Origin: Chalara sp. BL73
Lineage: Eukaryota > Ascomycota > Leotiomycetes > Helotiales
Assembly (NCBI GenBank): GCA_918026815.1
Contig: CAKJVC010000107.1
Coordinates: forward strand, 186,001-250,000
Reading direction: 5' to 3'
DNA: 64,000 nt
Shown here: one piece after another, positions 23,773-34,715 of the stretch
Layout of the letters: each line of letters opens with the position of its first letter
Numbering within the stretch: position 1 is the first letter of the stretch
Position numbers and translations under genes: made by a program
The notes under the pieces: model-generated
What the model was told of the DNA's origin: nothing
Database searches by the model: none
What the model saw: the letters and a program-made list of their open reading frames with translations, nothing else

Positions 23773-26287
23773 CTAGATCAACAGACTTGACTTCAAATGC
23801 AGTTTTGCCAGTAAGAACCGACGTGTTTATGCCATAAAGGGGAAGGAACTCCAGAAGCATCTCTATAAGCGCAAGGTCGGTACCTAAATACGTTACTTAA
23901 ATCGATATTTTCAAAACTTTGAAAATTACTTTACCTTTTGCGCCGATTATAGAGGCAGAAAATGGGAGAAGTTCAACCTTGTCCGTAATATGTGACTTGT
24001 ACTTTGCTTGACCGACTGCGTAACTATGTAAGTAACTATTCGCTTAGCTAGATCGAGTACATACTAGGTATAACAATGTTTGGTACACCAGAGAACGAGG
24101 CGTGGAGATTGGAATCAAAGCCGTAAAACTCGCGTTCATTCGGCACGCTCAGCACGGCGTTAGACAGACTCACAAAGCTTAAGAGAGACGGAAATTACGG
24201 TAAGTGATCGTCGCGATGGCTGTCGTAATATCTAGGGACGATCATAAGCGTGGATGCTTTTGGATCCTTGTCGCGCATAACGTGATTCAGAAACCACTCG
24301 TTGTGGGTCTTGACCTCTTCATGAGCAGATTTCAATCGTTCAGGCGTGATTGAGGAGCCCTTTTGCCTTTGCTTTCGTTAGCTTGGCCGTTACAGAGATA
24401 TCGCATAAATACCATATCCATTGAGTCGGCGGGCTAACGTAAGGTTTATGGTCAAAGTGAGCCTCATAATCTTCCCGAAAGTCTGACGTGATCTCATAGT
24501 AGTCATGTGTAAGGACGTCTATGAATGTCTGCCAGTAAGTGATAAGCGAGTAGCTTCTATCTCGGTGGCAGATGCAAACATACCTTTTCAACATATGAAA
24601 AGAATGGCTCCGATATTGCTAATGGTCTATGTGACGACCAAAGATCCTCAAGTGGAGTTCGCACAAGCTCGGCATGAAAATGCTCTGATAAGGCAGATGC
24701 GAATTTCTCTACATTTTCCTGTATTTCCGAAACTGACACATAATATTCAGGGGGCATTAATATTTTCTTCACGTTGAATTTCTAGACAAAACTTAAACCT
24801 GTAATCTGCAATCTCCCAGAGAGAGAGTTCACCTTATTCTTGATCGATTTCCACTGGCACCAGAATTTGCCAATAGTCAACAGTTCCGCCAGGCTTCGCG
24901 CAAAATAGCCGACTGTTTGGAAAGAGCTAGAAGTAGATCAGTCGACACTCTACCAACAAAATTCTTAGTCACTCACGGACAAGGTATAAGGGCCCCAGGC
25001 TCTTGTTTTCCGTTGTGTGTCGGTCGGAGACCGTAGACCCCGTTGGAAACAGCCGGATCGCGAACGCTGCCACCTCCTACAACCGTAGTCAGTATCATCC
25101 GGCTTTAAAAAATGTAGCCTCACCATCTGTCCCTAACGTGAAATCTAACCAGGGGTAAGTCCCAAGGGCAGCTGCACTCCCGGTACTGCTTCCTGTTGCC
25201 CCTATGTAAAAGTCACCTCGAGGATTGAACGGATAAGAATAATCAACCCAGTCTGCAACAACCTCTTGATTGGCAGCAAACTCAACAGTTTTGGTTTTTC
25301 CAACAAAAATGGCACCCTGTCCGATCATCATGTCCATAAAATCTGTGCTGTGCCTTGATGGAGGATAGTATTGAGTATACGCGCGATTACCATTTCCTGT
25401 GCGCACACCTTTAAGATCCAGCACATCTTTGACGCCCACCCTCATACCAGCCAGCGGCTTCTCAGAAGATGGCTTATATCTTAGTCGGGACGGGACAGCA
25501 ATAGTCAGTGCATGTGTCCCGTAAGCAGACGCAGTCAATGTGGAGTACCTGTTCAGCATTAGTGACCACCGGTGAAAGATGTTTCAAAGCACTTACGTTC
25601 TGTTGTCTTTCTGGGAAGGGATTGTGCTTGCAATGAAGGATTCCCCGGAGTCGGCATACAGTCGCCAGGCTGCAAAGAAACCGCGAGAGGAATAGAAATA
25701 TGGCCCTTCAGCCCATGCTATAGAGCCTGGTTTTGCTATGTATAACTCTTTACACCCCTGGGATGAGAGAAAGGCGAATATCTCATCACTAAGGTCCCTC
25801 AAGCCGTGTTCAGTAATCAAAACAATTGTTGTCATAAAGCTTGGTGAGAATACGTCGTCGGTCTTGAAATGGTCCAATTTCAATTTCAGGAGAGCCGATG
25901 TTACAGCTTCGTTGTCACTATTGATGATAGTAGCAGGTGCCCAGTCCTCTGATAATGTAATGTTGATTGATAACTTATCGTCTGTTAGCAGTTGTCTGAA
26001 AATAAGACGAGACCTACCTCTGGGAATTCTTGGACGAAATATGCTACATCAGAAAGCTGAAGAACAGTGGTGGCCTTCACAGCAGCGCTAAAATCATAAT
26101 TACTTTGGGTTTGGACGTCAATCGGGATAACCTGGATGTTGTGCGTAGAGTGGCATTTCCCCAGATGGCTATTGAGGTTCGTGAAGCGTACAGAAGGACT
26201 GAAGAAAACGAACCAACTCGCGATGAGGGCAAGGCTCGTCGCGAGCGTGTAGAGAACATACGAGAAATGGTGATAATACATTTCCAT
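23773..26287 (-). pseudogene. Amidase-signature enzyme with N-terminal extension, carrying a premature stop
   Basis: ATG at 26287 opens a membrane-anchor N-terminus (YVLYTLATSLALIASWFVFF). About 200 residues of a fungal extension follow, then the amidase domain. The catalytic triad is visible: Lys in GVKDVLDL, cis-Ser in [12 protein letters not shown] and nucleophile Ser in [10 protein letters not shown]. Clean exons run 25597-25981, 25125-25548, 24977-25076, 24833-24926, 24584-24781, 24413-24528, 24065-24366, 23935-24015 and 23773-23883, with normal 46-55 nt introns. There are two defects. TAA at 24195-24197 interrupts an otherwise continuous frame (DDHLP-stop-FPSLLSF) about 110 residues before the natural end. 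The first junction (about 25982-26017) would need an intron of 36 nt or less, or hides a one-base indel. The truncated product would keep the triad, so partial function is not excluded. Divergent from the Cys-rich gene. Confidence 0.75.
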
Positions 26288-26882
26288 GGCTCACTGGGCC
26301 TGGAATGTACCTTCACTGTGCAAACACACAAGGGAACATAAAAATTTTCAAGGCGTAGTTGTGACGGCCCAAACCGCAATCATGTGTGTGGTGACACAAC
26401 ATATGCAGTGAAAATAAAAACTCGGGCCTCGTCCGCCTTGCTACAAGAAGAACCTCTATTGGCTGAATGGCCTTTGATATTCTTACAATACAAACGACTA
26501 ACGCCACAGTTCGGTTGAACAAGGAGATTCATAGGCACAACTCGAATAAAATTGCCAACTCCGCTTCTATGCAATGCGATGTACAGAGTAGCATAACCAA
26601 CCCGACTGAAAATAATGGTGAGGCCTGCCAACTGGCTCAATCTATGAGGCGTGCTTTCATCCGTCCAGCGAGAACAGGCAGTCTCAGGCTTGAGTTGTAC
26701 ATGTTGGCATCGTAAGTAGAATAGAATGAGAGGGCTGATGTCTTGATAAAGCGGGTATATATAGCCACAGCGAGCCAGATTCTTACCTTCCACTCAACCA
26801 TCAACTTCAAGCCTGTTCGCCAGTACCCCTTGATCCGATCCGTGCGTGTCGGTCTAACGACCGAAATTCTTAGTGTACGACT
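26288..26882. promoter_or_regulatory. Divergent promoter region, amidase / Cys-rich protein
   Basis: 595 bp lie between two outward-facing start codons. A TATA-like TATATATAG sits at 26756-26764, about 120 bp before the ATG at 26883. A CAACCATCAACTTC-type leader follows it. Nothing else is evident. Confidence 0.5.
26756..26764 (+). promoter_or_regulatory. TATA box of the Cys-rich gene
   Basis: TATATATAG, 119 bp before the start codon, is the only strong TATA match in this promoter. Confidence 0.45.
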
Positions 26883-27263
26883 ATGTCACACAAGACTGAA
26901 ACCTCAGCCCCTTCTACGGACCCGGCGGCGAACAAAAAGCTGCAGCCGTGGAAGTCCTTTTGGCCCTTAGATGGCACAAGTACAAGTTCCATTCATACCG
27001 TCGGGGAGACCGGCTGTGCCAGCACAGATCACACTGCCAAATACTGGTATACCTTAGAAAGGGGTGGATTGATTGAGGAACAGAGGCAGAAGCTGGCTCT
27101 CGCAATGGAAGTTTCTTTCCACAACAAACCGTGGTACATTGATCATGAGGGGGACTGGGACGGGCTGAGTTCAGCCGACAAAATTCGCCGGAGAGCTCCC
27201 TGTGCTCAGTGTGGAGGCAAGGAAGGGAGTTGCACCTGTGGTCGCGTATTCGAAGGAGGGTAA
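26883..27263 (+). CDS. Small hypothetical protein with Cys-rich C-terminus
   Basis: A single uninterrupted frame of 126 aa with a convincing promoter (TATA box about 120 bp upstream, A/C-rich leader). It has no signal peptide and no membrane segment. The N-terminal 60 residues are polar (Ser, Thr, Lys). The middle is Trp- and charge-rich (WYIDHEGDWDGL). The last 25 residues contain CAQCGGKEGSCTCGRVF, four cysteines in a CxxC-x6-CxC arrangement that could bind zinc or form disulfides. I recognise no family. It is intronless among intron-rich genes. It is not a typical fungal RiPP precursor, because there is no secretion signal and no repeated core. Its place between the amidase and the oxygenase suggests a cluster-linked role, but that is inference. 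Confidence 0.6.
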   Translation: MSHKTETSAPSTDPAANKKLQPWKSFWPLDGTSTSSIHTVGETGCASTDHTAKYWYTLERGGLIEEQRQKLALAMEVSFHNKPWYIDHEGDWDGLSSADKIRRRAPCAQCGGKEGSCTCGRVFEGG

Positions 27264-27830
27264 CTTAACTTATGTGGGATAGGTGGTGATAGGCCTTATA
27301 AGCGAGCGTGCAGTAGGGGGCGGTTATGCGTTAGGAAGGTGGGGTCTCCTGGATAAAAGAGGCCGAGTTGGTTAGGCGCGCCTGATGGTGTATAGCAGAC
27401 AGCAGCAGAACAAATCAGCATCATTTAAGCCTGCATGCATTAACACGTTAGGCCCTTTCTGAGGCTATAAACTTTGTCACATGCAGCTGAGGGCGTTCGA
27501 CACATATTGCTCAGAATGCGGGCACCCGAAGCAGAGCCCCTTCATCGCAAAGTCCCCTTAGGTTTTGGGGAATATTACGTGTTGAAGATGCAGCCTCCGG
27601 TGGTAGTTGTATAAGTTTGTTTTAACAATTCATCGTCATCCTTTCCACAAATATATGGTGGTTGGACATACGCGTCCTCCCTTTGACTTGCTGCTCTTCT
27701 TCCTTGCCCTAATCATCAGTTAGCATGGCGCCAATACGTAGGTTCTCAGAGTTTGGTCTCCAGGGGCGACTTGCTAAAACCAGAAGCTCCAACCGCATTC
27801 AGAAACGATTTGATAGGCCTAGTCCCTGAC
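27264..27830. promoter_or_regulatory. Intergenic, upstream of the 2OG-type oxygenase
   Basis: 567 bp. A short frame at about 27655 (MVVGHTRPPFDLLLFFL...) reaches a stop at 27722 and is not needed by the oxygenase. The oxygenase frame is open upstream of 27831 but without an ATG in that frame, so the start is placed at 27831. Confidence 0.4.
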
Positions 27831-28898
27831 ATGGCCAGTGCAGGCGTAGAGTGGAACTTGTGTCAGAAGAAAGTCGCTGCGACATTGAAATTCCTCGCTC
27901 CAAGTCCCCGATGGTTAACTGAAAAGCCATTCTGTCTGGCAATACCGCTGCCGGAAGGTCAACCGACCTCTAACATCATCGACTGCACCATGCCGAATAT
28001 GCAAGTTGGGGACGCACGAGGGATTGAAAATTCCTTTCAACTCGATAAGAATGGCTTTGAGTTCTCCAGCCTCCCAGAACTGCCCGAGAACCTCAATTTC
28101 GATGATCACGCCGTGTTTGAATCCGGCTATTTGAAAGATATGGCTAATTTCTTGAAAAAAAAGTTGAAGGCTGACCACGTCTTTGTCTTTGACTATACCG
28201 TTCGTTATCACGGTGTCGCTGGTGAATGGTAGACTAATGCGCACAGCGCCGTTGCACAAATGCTCCAATAAAGACTGATATCAGACTGCCCGGGATGGTC
28301 GCACACATTGGTAAGGCCGTCTATCCGCAGACGGGTTGTCCTGACCCAGGTCCAGATCAAACTCCAAAGGCAGCACTTGCGAGAGCGAAACTGCATCTCG
28401 GAGAAAAGAGTAAAAAGTATTTAGAGGGCCGAATGCAGCTGATAAAGTTCAACCCCTCACGCAGTTAGCAACTGTGAGCTGCACTACTAATATGATACTC
28501 TGTAGCATCTGGCGACCATTAATTGAGGTCATAGAAGACCATCCCTTGGCAATCTGTGATTCACGGACAGTTTCAAGTGCAGAACTCGTGGCTGCTGACT
28601 TGGTATATCCGCATCACATTGGGGAAAAGTATGACGTTCTATGGGGAGAAAACCAGAGGTGGTACTATCTTGATAAAATGCGGTCAAACGAGTGTGTTTT
28701 GATCAAAATGTTCGATTCTCAGATGGATGGCAGGGCTCGGGGTCAGTGAATTCTGAAACCGACGTTTTATGAAATTTCTAACTCATTAACCAAGTCTGCC
28801 CTCATCAGGCATTCGATAACCCAGATGCACCGGTGAATGCGCCCCCTAGAGAAAGTCTTGAGCTAAGATGCATGGTATTTCACAGTCAGATATACTGA
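27831..28898 (+). CDS. CmcJ/NvfI-type 2-oxoglutarate-Fe(II) oxygenase (GA4-desaturase-like)
   Basis: The translated pieces match the fungal hydroxylase/desaturase family that includes AsaB-, NvfI- and CmcJ-like proteins. They are ATLKFLAPSPRWLTEKPFC, DARGIENSFQLDKNGFEF, VFVFDYTVRYH, the metal-binding HIDQTPKAALARAKLHLG, INIWRPL, PLAICDSRTV, YPHHIGEKYDV, RWYYLDKM and PHQAFDNPDAPVNAPPRESL. The H-x-D motif appears only when intron 28311-28355 is removed. Introns 28447-28505 and 28742-28794 are also clear. One junction at about 28225-28290 cannot be resolved: every good donor/acceptor pair gives a stop, so there is either an unusual splice or a one-base lesion. Such enzymes hydroxylate or desaturate small metabolites. 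The gene is tail-to-tail with the NLR, only 81 bp between stops. Confidence 0.75.
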
Positions 28899-28979
28899 CG
28901 TTGGTGTCATTGTATATCCTAATTTCAAATGGCAAACCAGAATTATGGAAGTATCATAATCATATCTAACAAGGGCAAT

Positions 28980-31900
28980 CTACCTGAACCAAGAATTAAT
29001 CAACAATTCATACGCTTCCATTGTCTCTGTTCTCAGGGTAGGAAATGTTGTTACAGAATCACGAAGCCTCGCTGCCTCAATATGTGCCTTAACTGCCTCT
29101 TCGTGCTCTCCCATCTTGTAGAGTATTTCCCCGAGCAAAAAGTTTGACCGAGCAAGTTTTGGAGCCGCATCCCACGTATGCTCAAATATGCACAACGCAC
29201 GTTCTACATGCTCTCTTGAAATTGTAAGATGGTGCATGAAGGGATTTTGATGAAGGACTTACTTCGCTTCCCGTAAACGTCCACACTTGAAAAGAATAAG
29301 ACCCACTTTATGCAGCGAAAAGCCAGTTTTAAAATGCGCGGGAATAATTTTTTCTCGAATCCGGAGCGCATCCCGATGGACTTTCAATGCATCGGCCATT
29401 CGGCATTGAGCATATCGTAGATTTCCCGTATCAAAGAGGACTCTGTTTCCTTGTGTTAGCACAGAATTTCCGAAGCAGATCACCCTTACTCAGCATAGCG
29501 ATCGGAATCTGGACCAGAAGAAGTTCTGCAAAGATTTAAAGCTTTTTCTAGATAGCTCTCGGCGGCGTTCAGCTCCCTGGTTTTGAGATATAAGAGCGCC
29601 AGGTTCTGGTAGGCGACAGCTGTTTGTGTGTGATCATCATCACCGCATGCGTTCCTTACGGCAATTGCCTTTTTGTGATACTCTAAAGACTCATCGTGTC
29701 TGTCGCATTCCATGCTGATGATAGCTGCCGAGTAATATGTGTTTCCGAGATCTGGATCGCTGGGTGAAAGAATTTGTTCCCGAAGATCGACACACTGCTT
29801 GATGAGCAGGTCTGCCTCCTTTACTCGATTATTGTCTGCGCAGAGGCCAGCACGGATAAAGAAAGATTTAGCCAAAATCGGCTTTTGCTCTTCTAGGCAG
29901 GTTGTCTGCAGAGTCTCCACCAGTTCGGCAACTTGGCCAAAGTGACCACGCTCAAACAGAAACCTGAGGAAAACTATCAGCCGCTGATACCGCATTCGAA
30001 AGCCAGTAGCTCACCAAGTACAAGACCCAAGTAACTCCGCTAGCCCAGCGCATTTATGACCTTCGGGGAATTCGGCACGAAATCGTCTCCACAGAAAAAG
30101 AACATGTGGTAGCAGCCGTTCACATCGCGTCCAGCTTTGCCACATTGGCCGTCCATTTGTTTCTTTCGGAAAGTTCTGGACAAGGAGTCTGAGGACGGCA
30201 TCAAAACACGATTTCCGCTGATGATCAGTCATCGAATCCCACACAACGGCTTGCACCAAACGATGAACCGTAATCTCATCGCCATCTTTACGAAGTAACG
30301 AAGTCTTTTGTAGTTTTGCCAATGATGTAATATATCTGAGTCTTCTTAGTAAACACACTTGAAAGGATTGGGTTCACTGACTCGAACTTGTTCTTCAAGG
30401 TGATGAAAGGCACTCCGTCCTCGAATGCAAGCATGAGAAGCTCATTTGGAATCTTCTCAGGGTCGAGGAGAGTAAGAGCCCAAAGAATTCCCTTCGCCGA
30501 GATGTCTAGTCGATCTATGGAGAATGCTGTTGCTATACTATGTTCATATTGCCATGTCTCCAGCCTATGGGCATGAAGGAGAGGAGCATTCTCAGCATAT
30601 AAGCCTATAAAATCTTGCCAAGTCAAGCCGTTTTCACGCACAAAGCCCCCAATCTGTGCTAAGGCAATCGGCAATCCACCCCAATCGTCCAGGAAATGAT
30701 CCAGTTGAGGGGGACACTTGGTGTTAATGGCGTGGCGAGTAATCTTGCAGAAGAGCTCAAATGATTGTTCTTTGCTAAGTGGCTCCAGTCGAATGCTGTG
30801 GGTTATTTGTGACTCGAATGAGGTAAAAGGGTCTCTACTTGTCAAAATAACATTTCCTCTACTGCGAAGTGGCCAGAAATCTCGAAGAAGCGCCATATCG
30901 TCGACATTGTCGAATACAAGGAGCCAAGGTTCATCTGTGAGCCTCAGCAAGAGAACCACTTCTCAATCCTATAGACATACCTGTTTGTTTCAACCAGGAT
31001 TGGATTGCCTTGGTTGCAATTGTGCTATCTGTCATTGCATTGCACCCACCCAAAGCGAGGTCACTTGCCGCATTCGCAAGTCCATCGGAGACTTTAACAC
31101 GGTCATCTGCAGTGATCCAGATGATGACCTGAAATTTTGATCCGAATCTGTGTACGTACTCCGCCGCGAGCTGAGTCTTCCCAACTCCTGGCAATCCGTG
31201 AATCGACACCGCTGTCAATGACTCGTTTCCTGATAGCAGATATCTGTGGATTTTTTGGAGATAATCCTCTCGTCCAAAGAAGTATTTGTCTCTAGCGAAC
31301 GAGATGTCTCGATATGGCAGCTTTCCTTGCAGTGTACTGGAGATCGAACTGAGAGAGGGGCTGGGTATCATAAATTTTGATATCCAGTCCGCTTGCGCCG
31401 AAAGCCTCGCGGATGCTCCCTCACATAATCTATCAACCTTGAGAATCTCAGATTTTAAAGCTTCATATCGTTGGCTAGAATCTCCTTGTTTATTAAGTCA
31501 GAGAATCCTCTAGGTGAAAGGAATTCGATACAACGTTACCAAAGATATGCGGTTGAGTTCGAAGGAAGATAACAATGGAAAGCAGACTACAAGCAAGGTC
31601 GGTAAAAAGTTGTATGGTGGTAGTTACTAGTTGCAGCTCTGCACAGTCAACACTCATGTTTTTCCCTAGTCGTGGAAGGGCAATCATGTTGCTTAGCTTT
31701 TCCAACCACCCAAGTGATTTCTCACGGCCAAGAACAGTTGGAGAAGAAAGCTATGTCCATCATTTACCTCACGCCAAGATTAGAATTTAAGGAGACTTGC
31801 CTTCAAGACGAAGATAGCGCTCCCCCAAATCATGGCTGACCAGTTGGTGCAGGTTGGATTGAGCGCTTCATTTACAAAGGCTATGAACCCATCAAAAGCT

Positions 31901-32118
31901 GCCATCACACCTTCGATACGCACCCGGTAGTAGTGTCTATGATCGACCGAATCGAGCTTCGGAAGTTGCATAAATAATTCCAGGAAGAATTGTGAACTCG
32001 TCACTGACATCAACTCAGTCAGTATGTCTCTGTGATCACCGATCATTGCCTTGAAGGTTAGAAGCGAGCAATCCATCGAGGAGTTCTTCCCCCCTTCAGT
32101 AGTTCTATAAGGGTCCAT
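28980..32118 (-). CDS. NLR-type STAND protein: N-terminal helical domain, NB-ARC, TPRs
   Basis: Eight exons (31801-32118, 31540-31750, 30981-31484, 30388-30934, 30015-30335, 29490-29963, 29263-29442, 28980-29214) give 2790 nt, 929 aa, with exact frame closure. Residues 1-175 resemble the helical N-terminal domain of fungal NLRs (TNWSAMIWGSAIFVLK, FTDLACSLLSIVIFL; DUF7708-like). NB-ARC landmarks follow: Walker A GLPGVGKT near residue 275, Walker B LLVFDNVDD near 350, GNVILTSRD, GGLPIALAQ, and a winged-helix end TVHRLVQAVVW. From about residue 640 several TPR units run to the end (YQNLALLYLKTRELNAAESY is the clearest). Such proteins are sensors in fungal non-self recognition and programmed cell death. 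Intron 1 (31751-31800) is a textbook GC-AG intron (AAG|GCAAGT). Divergent from the gene at 33.2 kb. Confidence 0.9.
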
Positions 32119-33248
32119 GGCACATCATAGCAAAGACTCTAACTAAAGGTGAGGCTGTCGCGACAAGTCGTAATTCCCATGAACGTGTAGAAGGCAAGAG
32201 CATCAGCCAAACAGTCTTCAGCCCCAATCGCGAAAACGCTGGTTGCTCGGTAGGGAGTGACAATTCTGGTTCAAACACACATGCGTTGGCAGTTAGGAGC
32301 CCTTCAAGCCTCTAGCTGTCTCGATGTTTGTAATGCGTTTGCACCATGAGAGTTCGTGGTGGGGTGCGAATATATTATGAGCTATCAATCTGCACCCTCC
32401 ATTAGGCCGAGTACAAAGCCGCCCGAAGTTAGGTATTCTTCATCTTGCTCTACGGTACGATGGGCTCCTAAGATATTTAGCAACACCAGGCTGACCTTTC
32501 TACTTTTGCTGATGTTGGCTGGGCTGAGATATAGTTCATTAGAGAGTTATTGTTCTCCTTCGATAGGATAATACATTCCTGTACACCACCACTGTCGCCG
32601 CAGCCGTCATTGAAGCTGCTGTTGAGGACTTGAGAGGCACCCTCGAGTGCATTCAAACGCCAATTTATATCATTTTAGCATAGCAAGAGCTAACTGGCGA
32701 TACCTTAGATAGCTAGCTTGATAGACCCATGATAGGTAGCCCTTCGTAGAAATCCTGCCCCCGTTGGGCCTCATCGCCCTCACGCGACAAAGACTCGGTA
32801 CTTATAGCGGCTGCTTACTTGCATGCAACTGAAGAATATACTGGATCCACATATGCTAGTGGGATATCTCTGAAGCCAAACACTAAAAATAGAAGAATTG
32901 GGCATCTATCGCTGATTAATTTAGTCCTCTCCTCCCTTACTCTCCTTGTGAGTTACTGCACATATGATTCGTTACAACGCTTGTTTTGGTCCTCGCAGCA
33001 CTAGGCCACACTGTTATACCTGCATAGTATACAAAGAAAAACGACTTTACGACTAGCTAGTATATTACAATACTTTAAGTTCTTGGCGAGTAACCTCAAC
33101 TGGAGGCATTTCGACCTAAAAGCCTGCCCAATGATGGCCCTATCGAAATACCTTACAGTTCATATCTTGCCCTTGCTTCGTGTCTCAGCCTATATCCCAT
33201 CCCTTGATATTTGCCCACTATCGCACTTCATACATCTCCAGAGAGAAA
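32119..33248. promoter_or_regulatory. Divergent intergenic region, 1.1 kb
   Basis: This lies between the NLR and the membrane-protein gene. Several short frames, none with a domain. It must contain both promoters. No repeat seen. Confidence 0.45.
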
Positions 33249-34715
33249 ATGGGGACTCCCGACATTGAACTGGAGAAAGGCTTCACAGAAAAGAAAAGGG
33301 AAACGCAGAAGTCACGATGGGCTCAGGGCCATGATCAACCACAGTGTATGGGAATCAAGGCTTATGTTGTTATTGTATCAGTACTGACATATCATCAGTC
33401 ATTCCCCAGGTCGACATAGGTTTACGGAAGCGTCTTCTGGATGCTGTCGCGCTTAAGAGCCTCGCAGATTCCAGCGCCTCGACGAAAGTAGGATTGAATG
33501 CATACATTGACAATATCCTATCACAGTTCGGGCGAACACAGCAGGTCTTCTATACGCTGATTCCAACATCTTTCGAGGCTGAAAGCGACATCTGCCGATA
33601 TAACTGGTTCATTCAGAATATGCTCATAATTTGGGAGTCGGCTCAACGACCGCAGAAAGTGAGTCTGGATAGTCTGGCGGAGGCATTACAAAATGGTCAC
33701 AACATAGATTCAAGCCAGGCAGACTCTCGGAAGAAGCGTGCACTGACACTGCGGTTTGTGTTCTTCTTGGTCGGTTGCTCCACAGCGCTATATACATTTC
33801 GCTCCTTGCCCGTATGTCTGGAAACGTTCCAAATCATAGGGTCGGATTTGAAGACAAACTTTAACTTCAATTCTTACCTGAAAACTCAAGTCCCCGATGG
33901 CGGCACTCAACGGCCTATTAGAGATTTCCTCCAAGGATTTGGAAGGATTCCTCTCAGGGCTGAACCTATTCCCCAAGATATTCCAGAGTCTCAACCAAAA
34001 GAATTCATACACCTGACAGACTTCAATGCGGAAGTTTTAAAAAGGACTTGTGGAATTAAAGTCGCCTGGACAGACAGTCTAACTGCCCATCTGGATTACG
34101 ATGAGGAATCAAAAACCGTGTTCCTTTTCCGTTTCCCAAGTTTTTGCTTAGCAAATATACCAGGAAGTGATAATGAAGGTCACATCAACATTGTGCAACG
34201 GTATGTTACTTATCCCATAGCTCCGCATGAATTAACGCATCAGATGCTGGACGGAGGCATCACACCCTAGTGCATCCGCTGCTTTAGAGGTGGCAAACTA
34301 TATGAAAGAAGTCCTCCTCACAACGCATTTAATCTTCTCGCAATTCAAAAGGGCGAGGAAATTATTCAAGGTAAAAGGGAATGAGGCGGATCCTCTATTG
34401 ATAACTCTATGTCACCACGAATGGCCAGCCATGTTTCAAGCATGGAATTGCCGACCTCGCAGAGTTTATGACATACATAACGATTTCCCAATATTTGGGC
34501 AAAGATTAAAGAATATCAACAATCAGGTTGTACTTGCACGACCGAAAGGAATAAGAGAGCTATGGAAGGATGACAGAGACAAGCTCCAGTGGTTTACTTT
34601 CTGGGCCGTTGTGATATTAGGTTGCTCTGGTCTTTTACTCTCGATATGTCAGACAGGTCTTGCAGCCGTGCAAGTTTGGGCTGCCGTTGTAGATAGGGGA
34701 AAATATCGTGTATAG
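33249..34715 (+). CDS. Fungal hypothetical membrane protein
   Basis: Three exons (33249-33345, 33399-34200, 34244-34715) give 456 aa with frame closure. The second intron (43 nt) brings VQR to CWTEASHPSASAAL and removes an apparent stop. The N-terminus is charged (Lys/Glu-rich). The middle is a soluble region with two weakly hydrophobic stretches (LTLRFVFFLVGCSTALY). The C-terminus has one convincing membrane segment (FTFWAVVILGCSGLLLSI) followed by a second hydrophobic stretch (TGLAAVQVWAAVV) and a short basic end. It resembles uncharacterised fungal proteins with a C-terminal TM pair. I know no function for them. Head-to-head placement with the NLR suggests possible co-regulation. Confidence 0.75.

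Noticed and set aside
24190..24215. Splicing out the amidase stop as a 21-nt intron (GTAATT...TTAAG)
   Set aside because: It would restore the frame but is far below the smallest fungal introns, and the sequence on both sides reads through in one frame.
30336..30387. Frameshift in the NLR near 30.35 kb
   Set aside because: The apparent shift disappears when the 52-nt intron with donor GTTCGA and branch TACTAAG is removed. The total then closes in frame.
34201..34270. Premature stop in the membrane-protein gene at about 34.27 kb
   Set aside because: A 43-nt GT-AG intron at 34201-34243 moves the reading into the frame of the third exon, so the stop is not real.
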